Below are positions 1 through 8,416 of a stretch of 64,000 nt of DNA, piece by piece. Every line of letters begins with the position of its first letter. Within the stretch, counting starts at the first letter, position 1. The stretch is from assembly GCF_003151255.1 (NCBI RefSeq), contig NZ_CP029481.1, positions 1,054,001 to 1,118,000 of the forward strand, read 5' to 3'. This DNA comes from Microvirga sp. 17 mud 1-3. GTDB taxonomy: Bacteria > Pseudomonadota > Alphaproteobacteria > Rhizobiales > Beijerinckiaceae. The notes beneath the pieces were generated by a model, which did no database searches, had not been told where the DNA came from, and saw nothing but the letters and a program-made list of their open reading frames with translations. A program made the translations under genes and the position numbers.

Positions 1-760
1 CCGCGAGACGCTGGCCCCCTTGCGTGATGCCGAATTCGGAGGCCTGCTTGATGGCGTTGGAGGTGTCGAGCCCCGCATTCGCAAGGCCGATCACGTTGGC
101 GCCGGAGCTCTGGGCTTGAAGCAGGAAGGACGAGAAATCGTTGGTGCTGAGCGGGTGGCGGACCGAGCCGACCACCTGACCGCCCTTGGCCTTCACGAAT
201 TTCGAAGTTTCCTCCTCAAGAGAATAGCCGAAGGCGTAATCCGCCGTGAGGAAGAACCATTTATTGCCGCCGTTCTGCACCAGCGCGCCGCCCGTGCCGA
301 CCGCGAGGGCGTGGGTGTCATAGGCCCAGTGGAAGCCGTAAGGAGAGCATTGCTTGCCGGTGAGGTCCGTCGTGGCGGCGCCCGTGACGATGTCGATCTT
401 CTTCTTTTCCTTGGACAGGCCCTGGACCGCAAGGGCAACCGAGGAGGTCGTCAGCTCCATGATCGCATCGACCTTCTCGGTATCGTACCATTGGCGCGCG
501 ATGCTGGAGGCGACGTCCGGCTTGTTCTGGTGATCTGCACTGACGATCTCGATGGGTGCGCCGAGCACCTTGCCGCCGAAATCCTCCACGGCCATGCGGG
601 CCGCCTCGACCGAGGACTTGCCGCCGAAATCGGCATAGACCCCCGACTGATCGTTCAGAATGCCGATCTTGACCACATTGTCCGACACCTGCTGCGCGTG
701 GGCGGATGGCGCCAGCACGGTGCAGCTCAAAGCGAATAGGACCTTCTTGAGAACGCTCAT
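1..760 (-). CDS. ABC transporter substrate-binding protein, branched-chain amino acid type (3' end outside window)
   Basis: Periplasmic binding protein of the LivK/Leu-Ile-Val family (periplasmic-binding fold type I). About 253 residues are visible and the C-terminus lies beyond the left edge. The N-terminus is a signal peptide ending APSAHA-QQ. The mature part begins VVKIGILNDQSGVYADFGG, the classic start of this family, followed by ASSIARQWYD and by LTADYAFGYSLEEET, a typical lobe-closing stretch. A GGAAGG ribosome site precedes the ATG at 760. Ligand cannot be inferred; amino acids, urea or aromatic acids are all possible. Partner permease and ATPase genes would lie to the left. The next gene, at 945, is also on the minus strand but unrelated. 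Confidence 0.88.
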   Translation of the reverse strand, partial: MSVLKKVLFALSCTVLAPSAHAQQVSDNVVKIGILNDQSGVYADFGGKSSVEAARMAVEDFGGKVLGAPIEIVSADHQNKPDVASSIARQWYDTEKVDAIMELTTSSVALAVQGLSKEKKKIDIVTGAATTDLTGKQCSPYGFHWAYDTHALAVGTGGALVQNGGNKWFFLTADYAFGYSLEEETSKFVKAKGGQVVGSVRHPLSTNDFSSFLLQAQSSGANVIGLANAGLDTSNAIKQASEFGITQGGQRLA

Positions 761-944
761 CGGCTTCCTTCCCTCTCTGTGACGCTGCCCGGCTGGGCCG
801 GGTCTGTTATGCCCTCATGGTGGAACCACCCGGAGCAGCGGTCAAGAAAGGTTAGGGGGACTTTTCGGCCCTGCAATGCGGTCGGGGTTCATCCTTAAGT
901 CGCAGAGCTTAGGAGGCTTTATGCCTTTCGCGAGGAGCGAGGCT

Positions 945-1754
945 TCAGGAGCCGGAGGTCTCCTTCGCCCGGAGCAGCAGGGCTGCGAGCTCTGCGAAAC
1001 CCTCGCCTGAATGGCCGGACGTCACATAGGCCGGCCTGCTCTTCAGGCGGTGCACGAAGGCGCCGATATTGGCGACCCCGACGCTCATGGGAAAGGCCGC
1101 GAACATGGGTTCGTCATTGGGGGAATCGCCCGCATAGACCACGCTTGCCCGCGCCGCATCCCAGTCGAGCCCATAGACGTCGGCCAGGAGGGTCTTCGCC
1201 ATGCTCAGCTTGTCGTAGGCCCCGAACCAGCCGTTGACGTGGATCGAGCTGACCTTGGCCTGGGCGCCCGCCCGCTCGAAAATCGAGACGATCCGGTCCA
1301 CCTCGCTTTCCGGCAGGGGCGGAACGTCCTCGCAGAAATCGACCGCGAGGTCCGCGACCCGGTAGGCCTGGTCACTGGCGAGGGCGGCTCCCGGCACGGT
1401 CGAGAGGACCTCCTTTTCGATCGCTTCGAGCCGGGTGCGGTTCTGGTGGCGCTCCTGTGCGCTCGCCCAGAAGTGCTGGTGCATCTTCTTCGCGGCCCGG
1501 TCATACCGGAAATAGAAGGCGCCGTTCTCGCCCACCACCGCGTCCACCGGCCACATGCGGGCGATGTGGTCGCACCAGCCCGCGGGGCGGCCCGTCACCG
1601 GGATGACCACGAAACCGGCCCGGTGCAGTGCCTCGAGGGCTCCATAGGCGGAGGCAGTCAACATGCCCTCGGACGTGATCGTGTCGTCGATATCCGACAG
1701 GACGATGCGGACCGAGCGGGCCTGGTCGAGGGAGAATTCCGACAAGGGCTTCAT
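945..1754 (-). CDS. HAD-IIB family phosphatase
   Basis: Predicted cytoplasmic phosphatase of the haloacid dehalogenase superfamily, Cof/sucrose-phosphatase-like branch (269 aa). Motif I is LSDIDDTIT near residue 15 (nucleophile Asp and acid/base Asp). Motif II is VIPVTGRPAG, and motif IV is YAGDSPNDEPMF with the metal-binding GDxxND pattern. An insert between motifs II and III corresponds to the type IIB cap. I chose the ATG at 1754 because it gives MKPLSEFSLDQ directly before motif I; an upstream in-frame start at 1904 only adds a sequence that does not look like protein. Substrate unknown; sugar phosphates are usual. It is divergent from galM, so a sugar-phosphate role is plausible but unproven. 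Confidence 0.85.
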   Translation of the reverse strand: MKPLSEFSLDQARSVRIVLSDIDDTITSEGMLTASAYGALEALHRAGFVVIPVTGRPAGWCDHIARMWPVDAVVGENGAFYFRYDRAAKKMHQHFWASAQERHQNRTRLEAIEKEVLSTVPGAALASDQAYRVADLAVDFCEDVPPLPESEVDRIVSIFERAGAQAKVSSIHVNGWFGAYDKLSMAKTLLADVYGLDWDAARASVVYAGDSPNDEPMFAAFPMSVGVANIGAFVHRLKSRPAYVTSGHSGEGFAELAALLLRAKETSGS

Positions 1755-1957
1755 GCGCGACCTCCCGTAAGGATATGGCAGGCGAAAGACAGGCGGGACA
1801 TCGGCATGGGACGGCTTTTCATGGGAGGGGATGTCGGTAAGGTTGGCCGGGACGCTAAAGGCCGCGGATTGGCGGATCAAGCGGATGGATGTGGTATGTC
1901 CCACAAATCCTGTCCAGCTTGCAACATTTCCAATCGGCCAAGCCCAAAGAGGCAGGC

Positions 1958-3001
1958 ATGAGCATCGAACGAAGAGCCTTCGGGAGCATCGACGGACAGG
2001 CCGTCGAGTCCTATGCCCTCGAGGCCGGGCCCCTCAGGGCGCGGATCATCACCTATGGGGCGATCCTCAGCGAGCTGCACGTTCCTGACCGGTCCGGACG
2101 AAGCGCCGACATCGTCCTCGGCTATGACGACCTCGACTCCTACCTGCGCTTTCGCGGTTCGGCGGGGGCGATCTGCGGGCGCTATGCCAATCGCATTGCG
2201 GATGCCCGTCTGACCATTGACGGCGAGGACTTCGAGCTCTCGCCGAACGAGCCCCCGAACCATCTGCATGGCGGTTACAAGGGCTTCGGCAAGCGGATCT
2301 GGAACGCCGAGCCGGACAGCGCCGGCCGGGCCCTGCAGCTGACCCTCCACCGGCCCGATGGAGACGAGGGTTATCCCGGGGCCGTGACGGCCACCGTCAC
2401 CTATCGCCTCCTCGACGATCCGGCCCTGGAGATCGTCATGGAGGCGACGACCGACCGGCCGACCGTGATGAACCTCGCCTATCACGGCTACTGGAACCTC
2501 GCGGGGCACGGATCGGGCCATGTGCGCGACCAGCTTCTTGCCATCGAGGCCGACCGCTACACGCCGGTCGGCCAGGGCAAGATCCCGACTGGTATCCTCG
2601 CGCCGGTGGCCGGTACGGCTTTCGACTTCAGCCAGGAGCGGCCCATCGGGGCCTTCATGGATGACCGCGCCCAATTGCTCGAGGGAGGCTACGACCACAA
2701 TTTCTGCCTGAACGGCGCCGCCGGGACCCTGCGCCGAGCGGCACGGGCTGTCGATCCGGTATCCGGCCGCGCCCTCGAAATCTGGACCGACCAGCCGGGC
2801 GTGCAGCTCTATACGGCGAACCATTTCAAGGCGCTGCCGGCCGTCGGCAAGGGCGGCGTTCCTTATGGCAAGCATGCCGGTTTTGCTCTGGAAACCCAGA
2901 ACTATCCCAATTCCCCGAACGTGCCGCATTTCCCGTCAGCCCTTCTCAGGCCTGGGGAAGTCTATCGCCACGTCATGCGCGTCCCGTTTCGTCTCACCTG
3001 A
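1958..3001 (+). CDS. galM: Aldose 1-epimerase (mutarotase)
   Basis: Interconverts alpha and beta anomers of aldoses such as glucose and galactose. The 347-aa length is normal for GalM. The catalytic set is visible: Arg75 in CGRYANRI, His104 in NHLHGGYKGFG, His176 in YHGYWNLAG, Asp246 in GGYDHNF and Glu312 in ALETQNYPNSP. No signal peptide, so cytoplasmic. The start at 1958 is chosen because AAAGAGGCAGG precedes it; a longer reading from 1889 has no ribosome site. It lies 21 bp upstream of the glycerate kinase gene, so the two are probably cotranscribed, suggesting sugar or sugar-acid catabolism. Confidence 0.95.
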   Translation: MSIERRAFGSIDGQAVESYALEAGPLRARIITYGAILSELHVPDRSGRSADIVLGYDDLDSYLRFRGSAGAICGRYANRIADARLTIDGEDFELSPNEPPNHLHGGYKGFGKRIWNAEPDSAGRALQLTLHRPDGDEGYPGAVTATVTYRLLDDPALEIVMEATTDRPTVMNLAYHGYWNLAGHGSGHVRDQLLAIEADRYTPVGQGKIPTGILAPVAGTAFDFSQERPIGAFMDDRAQLLEGGYDHNFCLNGAAGTLRRAARAVDPVSGRALEIWTDQPGVQLYTANHFKALPAVGKGGVPYGKHAGFALETQNYPNSPNVPHFPSALLRPGEVYRHVMRVPFRLT

Positions 3002-3022
3002 CGCCCCGCCGCAAGGTCTTCC

Positions 3023-4276
3023 ATGCACAACGATGCCGACATCCTTCATGCCCTGTTCGATGCGGCCCTACAGGCTGCGCTGCCTGACGGGAAGTTCGAC
3101 GGACAACTGCCGGACCGGCCGAAGGGACGAACCATCGTCCTGGGGGCCGGAAAGGCCTCGGCCCGCATGGCGGCGGCCTTCGAGGAGGCCTGGACGCAAG
3201 TGGGCGGCACCTGCGAGGGGCTCGTGGTTACCCGCTACGGGCATGGCGTGCCGACGCGCTTCGTGGAGATCGTCGAGGCGGCACATCCGGTACCCGATGA
3301 GGCCGGGCTGGAGGCTGCCCGACGGATCCTGGCGCTCGCCCAGGAGGCAGGCCCTGAGGATCTCGTGGTCTGCCTGATCTCCGGCGGAGCATCGGCGCTC
3401 CTGTCCCTGCCGGCGGAAGGCCTTACTCTGGCGGACAAGCAGGAGATCAACCGCGCGCTCCTGCGCTCCGGCGCGCCGATCGGAGAGATGAACCGGGTAC
3501 GCAAGGCCCTCTCGGCCATCAAGGGCGGGCGCCTCGCGGCGGCCGCAAGCCCGGCGCGGGTGGTCACATACCTGATCTCGGACGTGCCTGGCGACGATCC
3601 GGGCAGCATCGGCTCGGGCCCAACGATCCCCGAGCCCGTCGACGCGGAGGAGGTGCTCGCGATCCTGCGGCGCTACGCCATCGACGTTCCCAACCAGGTG
3701 ATCGACGTGATCCGGCGCAACAGGCTGGAGGGCGGGATTTCGGGCGGAGAGGTCCATATGCTGGCGACCCCGAAAATGGCCCTCGATGCTGCGGCCCAGC
3801 GCGCCCGCGATTTCGGGCTCTCACCGCTGATCCTCGGCGATGCCATCGAGGGCGAGGCGAGGGAGGTCGGCCGCGTGATGGCTGGCATCGCGCGCTCGGC
3901 CCTGCGGCATGGCGATCCCGTGAGGCCGCCTTGCGTGATCCTCTCAGGCGGCGAGACCACGGTTACGGTCCGAGGGAAGGGGCGCGGCGGGCGCAATGCA
4001 GAGTTCCTGTTGTCCCTGGCCCTCTCTCTCGAGGGGGAGCCCGCCTTAGCGGGCCTCGCTTGCGACACGGATGGGATCGACGGCTCCGAGGACAATGCGG
4101 GCGCCTGGTTCGACGGGGGCCTTCTGGAGGCGGCGCGCGGACAGGGGATCGACCTGAATGCCGCTCTGGCGGACAACGATGCTTACACGGCGTTCTCGGC
4201 CTTGGGTCGCCTTGTCATCACGGGGCCGACCCTCACGAACGTCAACGATTTCCGCTGCATCCTGGTGCGCGGCTGA
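3023..4276 (+). CDS. Glycerate 2-kinase (MOFRL family, GckA/TtuD-like)
   Basis: ATP-dependent phosphorylation of D-glycerate to 2-phosphoglycerate is the usual role of this family; older annotations call it hydroxypyruvate reductase (TtuD). The 417-aa protein has the N-terminal glycerate-kinase domain, with LGAGKASARMA near residue 40 and CLISGGASALL near 117. The C-terminal MOFRL domain contains SGGETTVTVRGKGRGGRNAE. The extreme C-terminus GPTLTNVNDFRCILV is typical. It follows galM in the same direction. It would feed serine-cycle, glycolate or tartrate carbon into lower glycolysis, but no pathway partner sits next to it. Confidence 0.9.
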   Translation: MHNDADILHALFDAALQAALPDGKFDGQLPDRPKGRTIVLGAGKASARMAAAFEEAWTQVGGTCEGLVVTRYGHGVPTRFVEIVEAAHPVPDEAGLEAARRILALAQEAGPEDLVVCLISGGASALLSLPAEGLTLADKQEINRALLRSGAPIGEMNRVRKALSAIKGGRLAAAASPARVVTYLISDVPGDDPGSIGSGPTIPEPVDAEEVLAILRRYAIDVPNQVIDVIRRNRLEGGISGGEVHMLATPKMALDAAAQRARDFGLSPLILGDAIEGEAREVGRVMAGIARSALRHGDPVRPPCVILSGGETTVTVRGKGRGGRNAEFLLSLALSLEGEPALAGLACDTDGIDGSEDNAGAWFDGGLLEAARGQGIDLNAALADNDAYTAFSALGRLVITGPTLTNVNDFRCILVRG

Positions 4277-4294
4277 TCGAGGCGTTGTCCTTCG

Positions 4295-5071
4295 TCAGAT
4301 CCCGCTCCCCCTGTCGTCTCCTTCGGCTCGGGGCAAGACCAGCGTGATGGTCGTGCCGTGGCCTTCCGTGCTGTCGATCCGTGTCGTGCCCCCGTGCAGC
4401 TGAAGGATGTGCCAGACGAGGCTTAAGCCTAGGCCCGTCCCTGGCACGTGCTTGGCATTGCGCGCCCTGAAGAAGGGCTGCATGAGGAACGGCAGATCCC
4501 GCTCGGGTACGCCGATCCCCTCGTCCTCTATGCCGATGCGGATTTCATGCTCGTCCGCGTGGCCCGTAACGGTGATGGGCCTGTCGAGGGGCGAGTACTT
4601 CATGGCGTTCGACAGCACGATCACGAGGGCCTGCTCGATGAGCACCGGGTCCCCCAGGAACCTGTCCGGCAAATCCTCCGTCGAAAGCCGGAAGGTGCGG
4701 CTCTGTTGCTGCTGCCTCTGTTCCCGGCAGACGCGCTGTACCAGGCTCTTCAGGTTGAAGACGCTCGGGTTCAGCGTGATCGCGCCCGCATTCGCCCGTG
4801 TGTAGGACATGATCGTCTCGATCAGTTCCTGGAGGCGGCGGCTGGCGCGCCAGATCTTCTCGCCGCGGTCCCTGATCTCCTCGGCGCCGAGATTCTCCGA
4901 GCGACGCATCAAGCCCTGCGCCAGGGCCGAAATGGTGGAGAGCGGCGTCACCAGTTGGTGCGCCAGAAGGGCCATACGGTCCAGGTTCCGGACAGGATCC
5001 TGCGAGGGATCGGTGCCGTTCTGCCGAGAAGAGGCGGAGGAATGGTTGGAAGGTGTCCGATGATCCGACAC
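4295..5071 (-). CDS. Orphan soluble sensor histidine kinase
   Basis: A 258-aa histidine kinase with no transmembrane segment, no PAS/GAF domain and only a short hydrophilic Ser/Asn-rich N-tail (residues 1-30). The DHp H-box is LLAHQLVTPLS with phosphoacceptor His38. The HATPase_c domain has an N-box with Asn155 (IVLSNAMKYSP), G1 box IEDEGIGVP (Asp183) and G2 box GTGLGLSLV (211-219). No response regulator is adjacent. It converges on the glycerate kinase gene with an 18-bp gap. Sensory input must come from the tail or from a partner protein; the cognate regulator cannot be named. Confidence 0.88.
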   Translation of the reverse strand: MSDHRTPSNHSSASSRQNGTDPSQDPVRNLDRMALLAHQLVTPLSTISALAQGLMRRSENLGAEEIRDRGEKIWRASRRLQELIETIMSYTRANAGAITLNPSVFNLKSLVQRVCREQRQQQQSRTFRLSTEDLPDRFLGDPVLIEQALVIVLSNAMKYSPLDRPITVTGHADEHEIRIGIEDEGIGVPERDLPFLMQPFFRARNAKHVPGTGLGLSLVWHILQLHGGTTRIDSTEGHGTTITLVLPRAEGDDRGSGI

Positions 5072-5356
5072 AGAGGAACTCTTTGGGAATTTAAAGATAT
5101 AACGTTATGATTTCGAGTTGGTTCAATCCGGCCGAGGTAATTGTTCTCGGCCCCGGCTAGCGAGGGCCAAATTGCTGCTAATCGCTAAGCTTGGCTGTGT
5201 CGCCCCTCATATAGGGAGGAGTGCCTTAAGAACGCTTCGGGAGGTCCCAGCCCACCTCCGGAGGGCCTTACCGCGGCGGTGCGTCATCCTGATGAAGAAA
5301 CCCTTGGCCGTTTCGTGCGTTCGCCCCGGGAGCCTTTCAACAACAGGAGAATGAAG

Positions 5357-5533
5357 ATGGACAAGGATCGCGTCGAAGGCAGCATGAAGAACATCAAAGG
5401 CAGCATCAAGGAAGGCGTCGGCAAGGCGGTTGGCGACACCAAGCTCGAATCCGAGGGCAAGATGGACAAGGCTGCCGGCAAGATTCAGAATTCCGTCGGC
5501 GGACTGAAGGACTCGCTCCGTAACAACGACTAA
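5357..5533 (+). CDS. CsbD family stress protein
   Basis: A small hydrophilic protein (58 aa) of the CsbD family, whose members are induced by general stress; biochemical function unknown. It starts MDKDRVEGSMKNIKG, the family signature, and continues with Lys/Gly-rich amphipathic repeats (GKAVGDTKLESEGK, KMDKAAGKIQN). The ATG at 5357 is preferred over the ATG at 5351 because AGGAG at 5345-5349 is then seven bases away instead of one, and because the family begins at MDKDR. It is followed by a strong intrinsic terminator. I looked upstream for a GGAAC-N17-CGTT general-stress promoter and found no well-spaced copy. Confidence 0.9.
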   Translation: MDKDRVEGSMKNIKGSIKEGVGKAVGDTKLESEGKMDKAAGKIQNSVGGLKDSLRNND

Positions 5534-5548
5534 GCGGAAGTTTCGCCG

Positions 5549-5580
5549 AAAAAGGCCCGGCCCCTGCCGGGCCTTTTTTT
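5549..5580 (+). terminator. Rho-independent terminator of csbD
   Basis: Perfect 8-bp stem (GGCCCGGC at 5554-5561, GCCGGGCC at 5566-5573) with a CCCT loop and a run of seven T. An A-run on the left could also serve the convergent tusA transcript. Confidence 0.93.
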
Positions 5581-5584
5581 GGCG

Positions 5585-5803
5585 TCAGATCTTGCGGATC
5601 GTGAAGACGATCCGGCGTTCATCTGTGTGCTGGCTCTCCAGCACGTCTCCGGTCTCGCGCACGAGGTTCGGCAGGTCGATGCCTGCCAGGGGGTCGGTGC
5701 ACGTGACCTTCAGCCGTTCGCCGGCCGTAAGGCCGAGGAGCGCCTTGCGTGTTCGCAGGACGGGCAGGGGGCATTTCAGGCCGGACAGGTCGAGCTCAAT
5801 CAT
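5585..5803 (-). CDS. TusA/SirA-like sulfurtransferase
   Basis: Small sulfur carrier of the TusA/YedF/SirA family (72 aa). It carries the N-terminal motif LDLSGLKCPLPVLRTRKAL, in which Cys11 of the CPxP box is the persulfide-bearing residue. The protein overlaps the 3' end of mobA by 8 bp, so it is translated from the same mRNA as mobA and mrp. This context suggests sulfur delivery to molybdopterin or Fe-S chemistry rather than only tRNA thiolation. The rest of the Tus relay is not in the window. Confidence 0.92.
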   Translation of the reverse strand: MIELDLSGLKCPLPVLRTRKALLGLTAGERLKVTCTDPLAGIDLPNLVRETGDVLESQHTDERRIVFTIRKI

Positions 5804-6434
5804 GCGTCGGTTCCAACAGGAGGGCCTCGGCGGCCGCGAGATCCTCCGGGGTGTTGATGTTGAAGAAGGGGTCTGTCGGCGTCGCCGGCCACACGGCGCG
5901 GGCGTAGCCGTGTCGCTCCGCCCAGCCGCGAACGCTGCGGACGTTCTCTTCCGTTAGGGCATGATGCAAATCGTCCCTGAGGGCGACAGGCCATAATCCT
6001 ACGGCCGGATGGAGCCTATCGCCGGACTCGGCGCAGGCCAGCGGCAGGCCTGCATCTTGGCGAGCTGCGTGAAGGCGCATCACGAGATCCTCCGGAAGGA
6101 AGGGCGTATCGCCCGGCACCGTCACCACCCACTCGGCCTCCGGCCGATGGGCCAGGGCCCAGTCGAGGGCTGAAAGCAGCCCTGCGAGCGGGCCGGCATG
6201 ACCTGGTAGGATGTCGGGGACGAGGGGCAGGGAGATGCCCGTGAACCGCGACGGGTCTCCATTGGCGTTCAGGATCAGGCCACCGCATTGGGGCTCAAGG
6301 CGCCGGACGATGTGCCGGAGCAGGGTTTCGCCTCCCAGGCGCATCAGAACCTTGTCGCGCCCGCCCATTCGGGTCCCGAGGCCGCCCGCAAGGATCGCCC
6401 CGACGGTCCGGGGGCCGGGGATGGGCTCCGGCAT
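5796..6434 (-). CDS. mobA: Molybdenum cofactor guanylyltransferase
   Basis: Attaches GMP to molybdopterin to form the MGD cofactor used by DMSO-reductase-family enzymes. The 212-aa protein starts with the nucleotide-binding signature GAILAGGLGTRMGGRDKVL (residues 12-30, with the Lys) and has a downstream LILNANGDPSRF segment and VTVPGDTPFLPEDLV with the metal/GTP-binding Asp. Length is normal. It lies 6 bp downstream of mrp and overlaps tusA. Together with moaD and moaE at 61 kb it indicates active molybdoenzyme synthesis, although no molybdoenzyme is seen here. Confidence 0.93.
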   Translation of the reverse strand: MPEPIPGPRTVGAILAGGLGTRMGGRDKVLMRLGGETLLRHIVRRLEPQCGGLILNANGDPSRFTGISLPLVPDILPGHAGPLAGLLSALDWALAHRPEAEWVVTVPGDTPFLPEDLVMRLHAARQDAGLPLACAESGDRLHPAVGLWPVALRDDLHHALTEENVRSVRGWAERHGYARAVWPATPTDPFFNINTPEDLAAAEALLLEPTHD

Positions 6435-6440
6435 CGCCCC

Positions 6441-7562
6441 TTACTCGATGACGATGCGCGGGGGAGGGCGTACGCCGCTCGCGCCCGTGAGGGCCTCGGC
6501 TACCTTCCGGGCCATATCCTTGTAGATCCGGGCATGGGGACCCTCCGGATCGACCGCAACCACGGGGCGGCCTGCGTCCGAAAGCTCGCGGATCGACATG
6601 TTGAGAGGCACCTCGCCGAGGAACGGCACGCCGAGACGCTCCGCCTCCATCCGGGCGCCGCCATGGCCGAAGATATGGGAGGACTGGCCGCAATGGGGGC
6701 ACACGAAGGTCGCCATGTTCTCGACGATGCCGAGGATTGGGATCTCCACGCGCTTGAACATGGACACGCCCCGCCGGGCATCGATCAGGGCAAGGTCTTG
6801 CGGGGTTGAAACGATGACGGCTCCGGCCAGGGGCGTGGATTGCGCCATGGTCAACTGGGCGTCGCCCGTGCCGGGCGGCATGTCGACCACGAGCACGTCC
6901 AGGTCTCCCCAGGCGACCTCGCGCAGCATCTGCGTGATGGCCGACATGACCATGGGCCCACGCCAGATCATCGCGGCTTCTTCGTCCACCAGGAAGCCGA
7001 TGGACATCACCTTGAGCCCGTAGGCCTCCATGGGCTCGAGAACCCGGTTCTCGAGCACCTTCGGCTTGCCGTGGATGCCGAGCAGCTTGGGCATCGAGGG
7101 ACCGTAGATATCCGCATCGAGCAGCCCCACCCTGAGCCCTAAGGATTGCAGCGCCAGGGCCAGGTTGCAGGCAGTAGTCGATTTCCCGACGCCACCCTTG
7201 CCGGACGCGACGGCGATCACATGGGTGACGCCGGGGATCTTCTGGTTCCGCGCCTGTGCCGCATGGGGGCGGCGTGGCTCTGCGGATCTCGGCGGCGGCG
7301 TGGAGCCTGCAGGGCGCTCGGCCGTCAGGGTGGCGAAGACGCCCTTCACGCCCGGCAAGCCCTGAACGGCGTTCTGCGCCGCTTGGCGCACCTGCTCCAT
7401 GGCGGGTGCCTCCGCGGGCTCCACGTAGATGGAGAACATCACGCGCGCGTTTTCGTCGATCAGGATCTCGGACAGGCGTCCCGAGGCCACGAGCCCGGTG
7501 CCGCCTGCGTCGACCGGCAATGTCGCAAGGGCCTTCAATACGTCTTCACGGGTGATCGCCAC
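6441..7562 (-). CDS. mrp: Mrp/ApbC (NBP35-like) iron-sulfur carrier ATPase
   Basis: A P-loop ATPase that binds and transfers Fe-S clusters to apoproteins. Domain order in the 373 aa is an N-terminal MIP18/DUF59 domain (about 1-90), a low-complexity linker rich in Pro and Arg, then the Mrp NTPase. The NTPase shows the deviant Walker A VASGKGGVGKSTTACNLA near residue 115. The CxxC cluster ligand pair is TFVCPHCGQSSHIFG near residue 285. First gene of the mrp-mobA-tusA operon. The 231-bp region to the divergent gene at 7794 must hold its promoter; I see no clear operator there. Confidence 0.94.
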   Translation of the reverse strand: MAITREDVLKALATLPVDAGGTGLVASGRLSEILIDENARVMFSIYVEPAEAPAMEQVRQAAQNAVQGLPGVKGVFATLTAERPAGSTPPPRSAEPRRPHAAQARNQKIPGVTHVIAVASGKGGVGKSTTACNLALALQSLGLRVGLLDADIYGPSMPKLLGIHGKPKVLENRVLEPMEAYGLKVMSIGFLVDEEAAMIWRGPMVMSAITQMLREVAWGDLDVLVVDMPPGTGDAQLTMAQSTPLAGAVIVSTPQDLALIDARRGVSMFKRVEIPILGIVENMATFVCPHCGQSSHIFGHGGARMEAERLGVPFLGEVPLNMSIRELSDAGRPVVAVDPEGPHARIYKDMARKVAEALTGASGVRPPPRIVIE

Positions 7563-7793
7563 GCTCGTCTCCTTCCCGGACTCAAGGTCCGATGATCCCG
7601 CCCGTCATGTAACGGGTGAACGGCCGCCCGTTAAGGTGTCCTCCTGTCGCGAGACGCGAACAAAAGCCCACCTTGTCCGTTGACCACCGAGCCGCAGGGA
7701 CGGGGCCTTCGCGTCCTCTCGGCGCGCGATGGAGCGTATCCGCGCTTACCGGCTTCCGTTCCGACCATATGGAATAGACCTGAGGAGACGATA

Positions 7794-8300
7794 ATGCACC
7801 AGCATGGCCACGACGACCCCCATGCCCAGAAGCTTTACGAGATGATCAAGGACATGAGGATCGCCATGATGACGACCCTCGACACGGACGGCACACTCCA
7901 CAGCCGTCCCATGTATAGCATAGAGGCGGATGAGCACGGCGATCTGTGGTTCTTCACTAAGGTGCAATCTCCGAAGATGACGGAGATTTCCCGGGATAAC
8001 GAGGTCAATCTCGCATATTCGAATCCCGAGAAGCAGAATTACGTTTCGGTTTCCGGCAAGGCCGAGATCGTCCGGGACAAGGCGACCATCGACGACAAGT
8101 GGTCGGAGCCCCTCAGGGCTTGGTTCCCGGATGGGAAGGACGATCCCTCCATCGCGCTCGTGCGAGTCCATCCAGCGAGGGGCGAGTACTGGGACAGCCC
8201 GTCCTCGACCCTGGTCCATCTCTACGGCTACGCGAAGGCGGCCGTCACCGGGAAGCCGCCGACCGATATCGGCGAGCAGGAGAAGGTCAACCTGCGCTGA
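7794..8300 (+). CDS. Pyridoxamine 5'-phosphate oxidase-like (flavin split-barrel) protein
   Basis: A 168-aa protein of the general-stress/PPOX-like split-barrel family (COG3871 type) that binds FMN or a related flavin. It is recognisable from MRIAMMTTLDTDGTLHSRPM near residue 22 and WFFTKVQSPKMTEI, followed by VNLAYSNPEKQNYVSVSG. The ATG at 7794 is chosen because GAGGAG precedes it; the in-frame sequence further upstream is Arg/Pro-rich and not protein-like. The N-terminus is His-rich (MHQHGHDDPH), which could bind metal. Precise substrate unknown. Confidence 0.9.
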   Translation: MHQHGHDDPHAQKLYEMIKDMRIAMMTTLDTDGTLHSRPMYSIEADEHGDLWFFTKVQSPKMTEISRDNEVNLAYSNPEKQNYVSVSGKAEIVRDKATIDDKWSEPLRAWFPDGKDDPSIALVRVHPARGEYWDSPSSTLVHLYGYAKAAVTGKPPTDIGEQEKVNLR

Positions 8301-8344
8301 TCCTGGCAAAGCTTGGCCTTGCCCTGCACGCATGACCGGATGCC

Positions 8345-8371
8345 GCCGCCCGCTCTTTCATCGCGGGCGGC
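8345..8371 (+). terminator. GC-rich hairpin between the PPOX-like gene and pncB
   Basis: A perfect 9-bp inverted repeat (8345-8353 and 8363-8371) around a 9-base loop, 46 bp upstream of pncB. No T-run follows, so it is either a weak terminator for the upstream gene or a leader structure for pncB. Confidence 0.4.
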
Positions 8372-8416
8372 GCTTCGCTATGGTCCTGCCTTCCTGATGG
8401 CCGCAAGGAGCAGGCG

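Noticed and set aside
5072..5350. EcfG-type general stress promoter (GGAAC-N16/17-CGTT) upstream of csbD
   Set aside because: A GGAACT at 5075 and a CGTT at 5103 exist, but the spacing is about 23 bases, outside the accepted range.
5118..5354. 78-codon plus-strand ORF upstream of csbD
   Set aside because: Basic Arg-rich sequence with no ribosome site; this is the promoter region of csbD.
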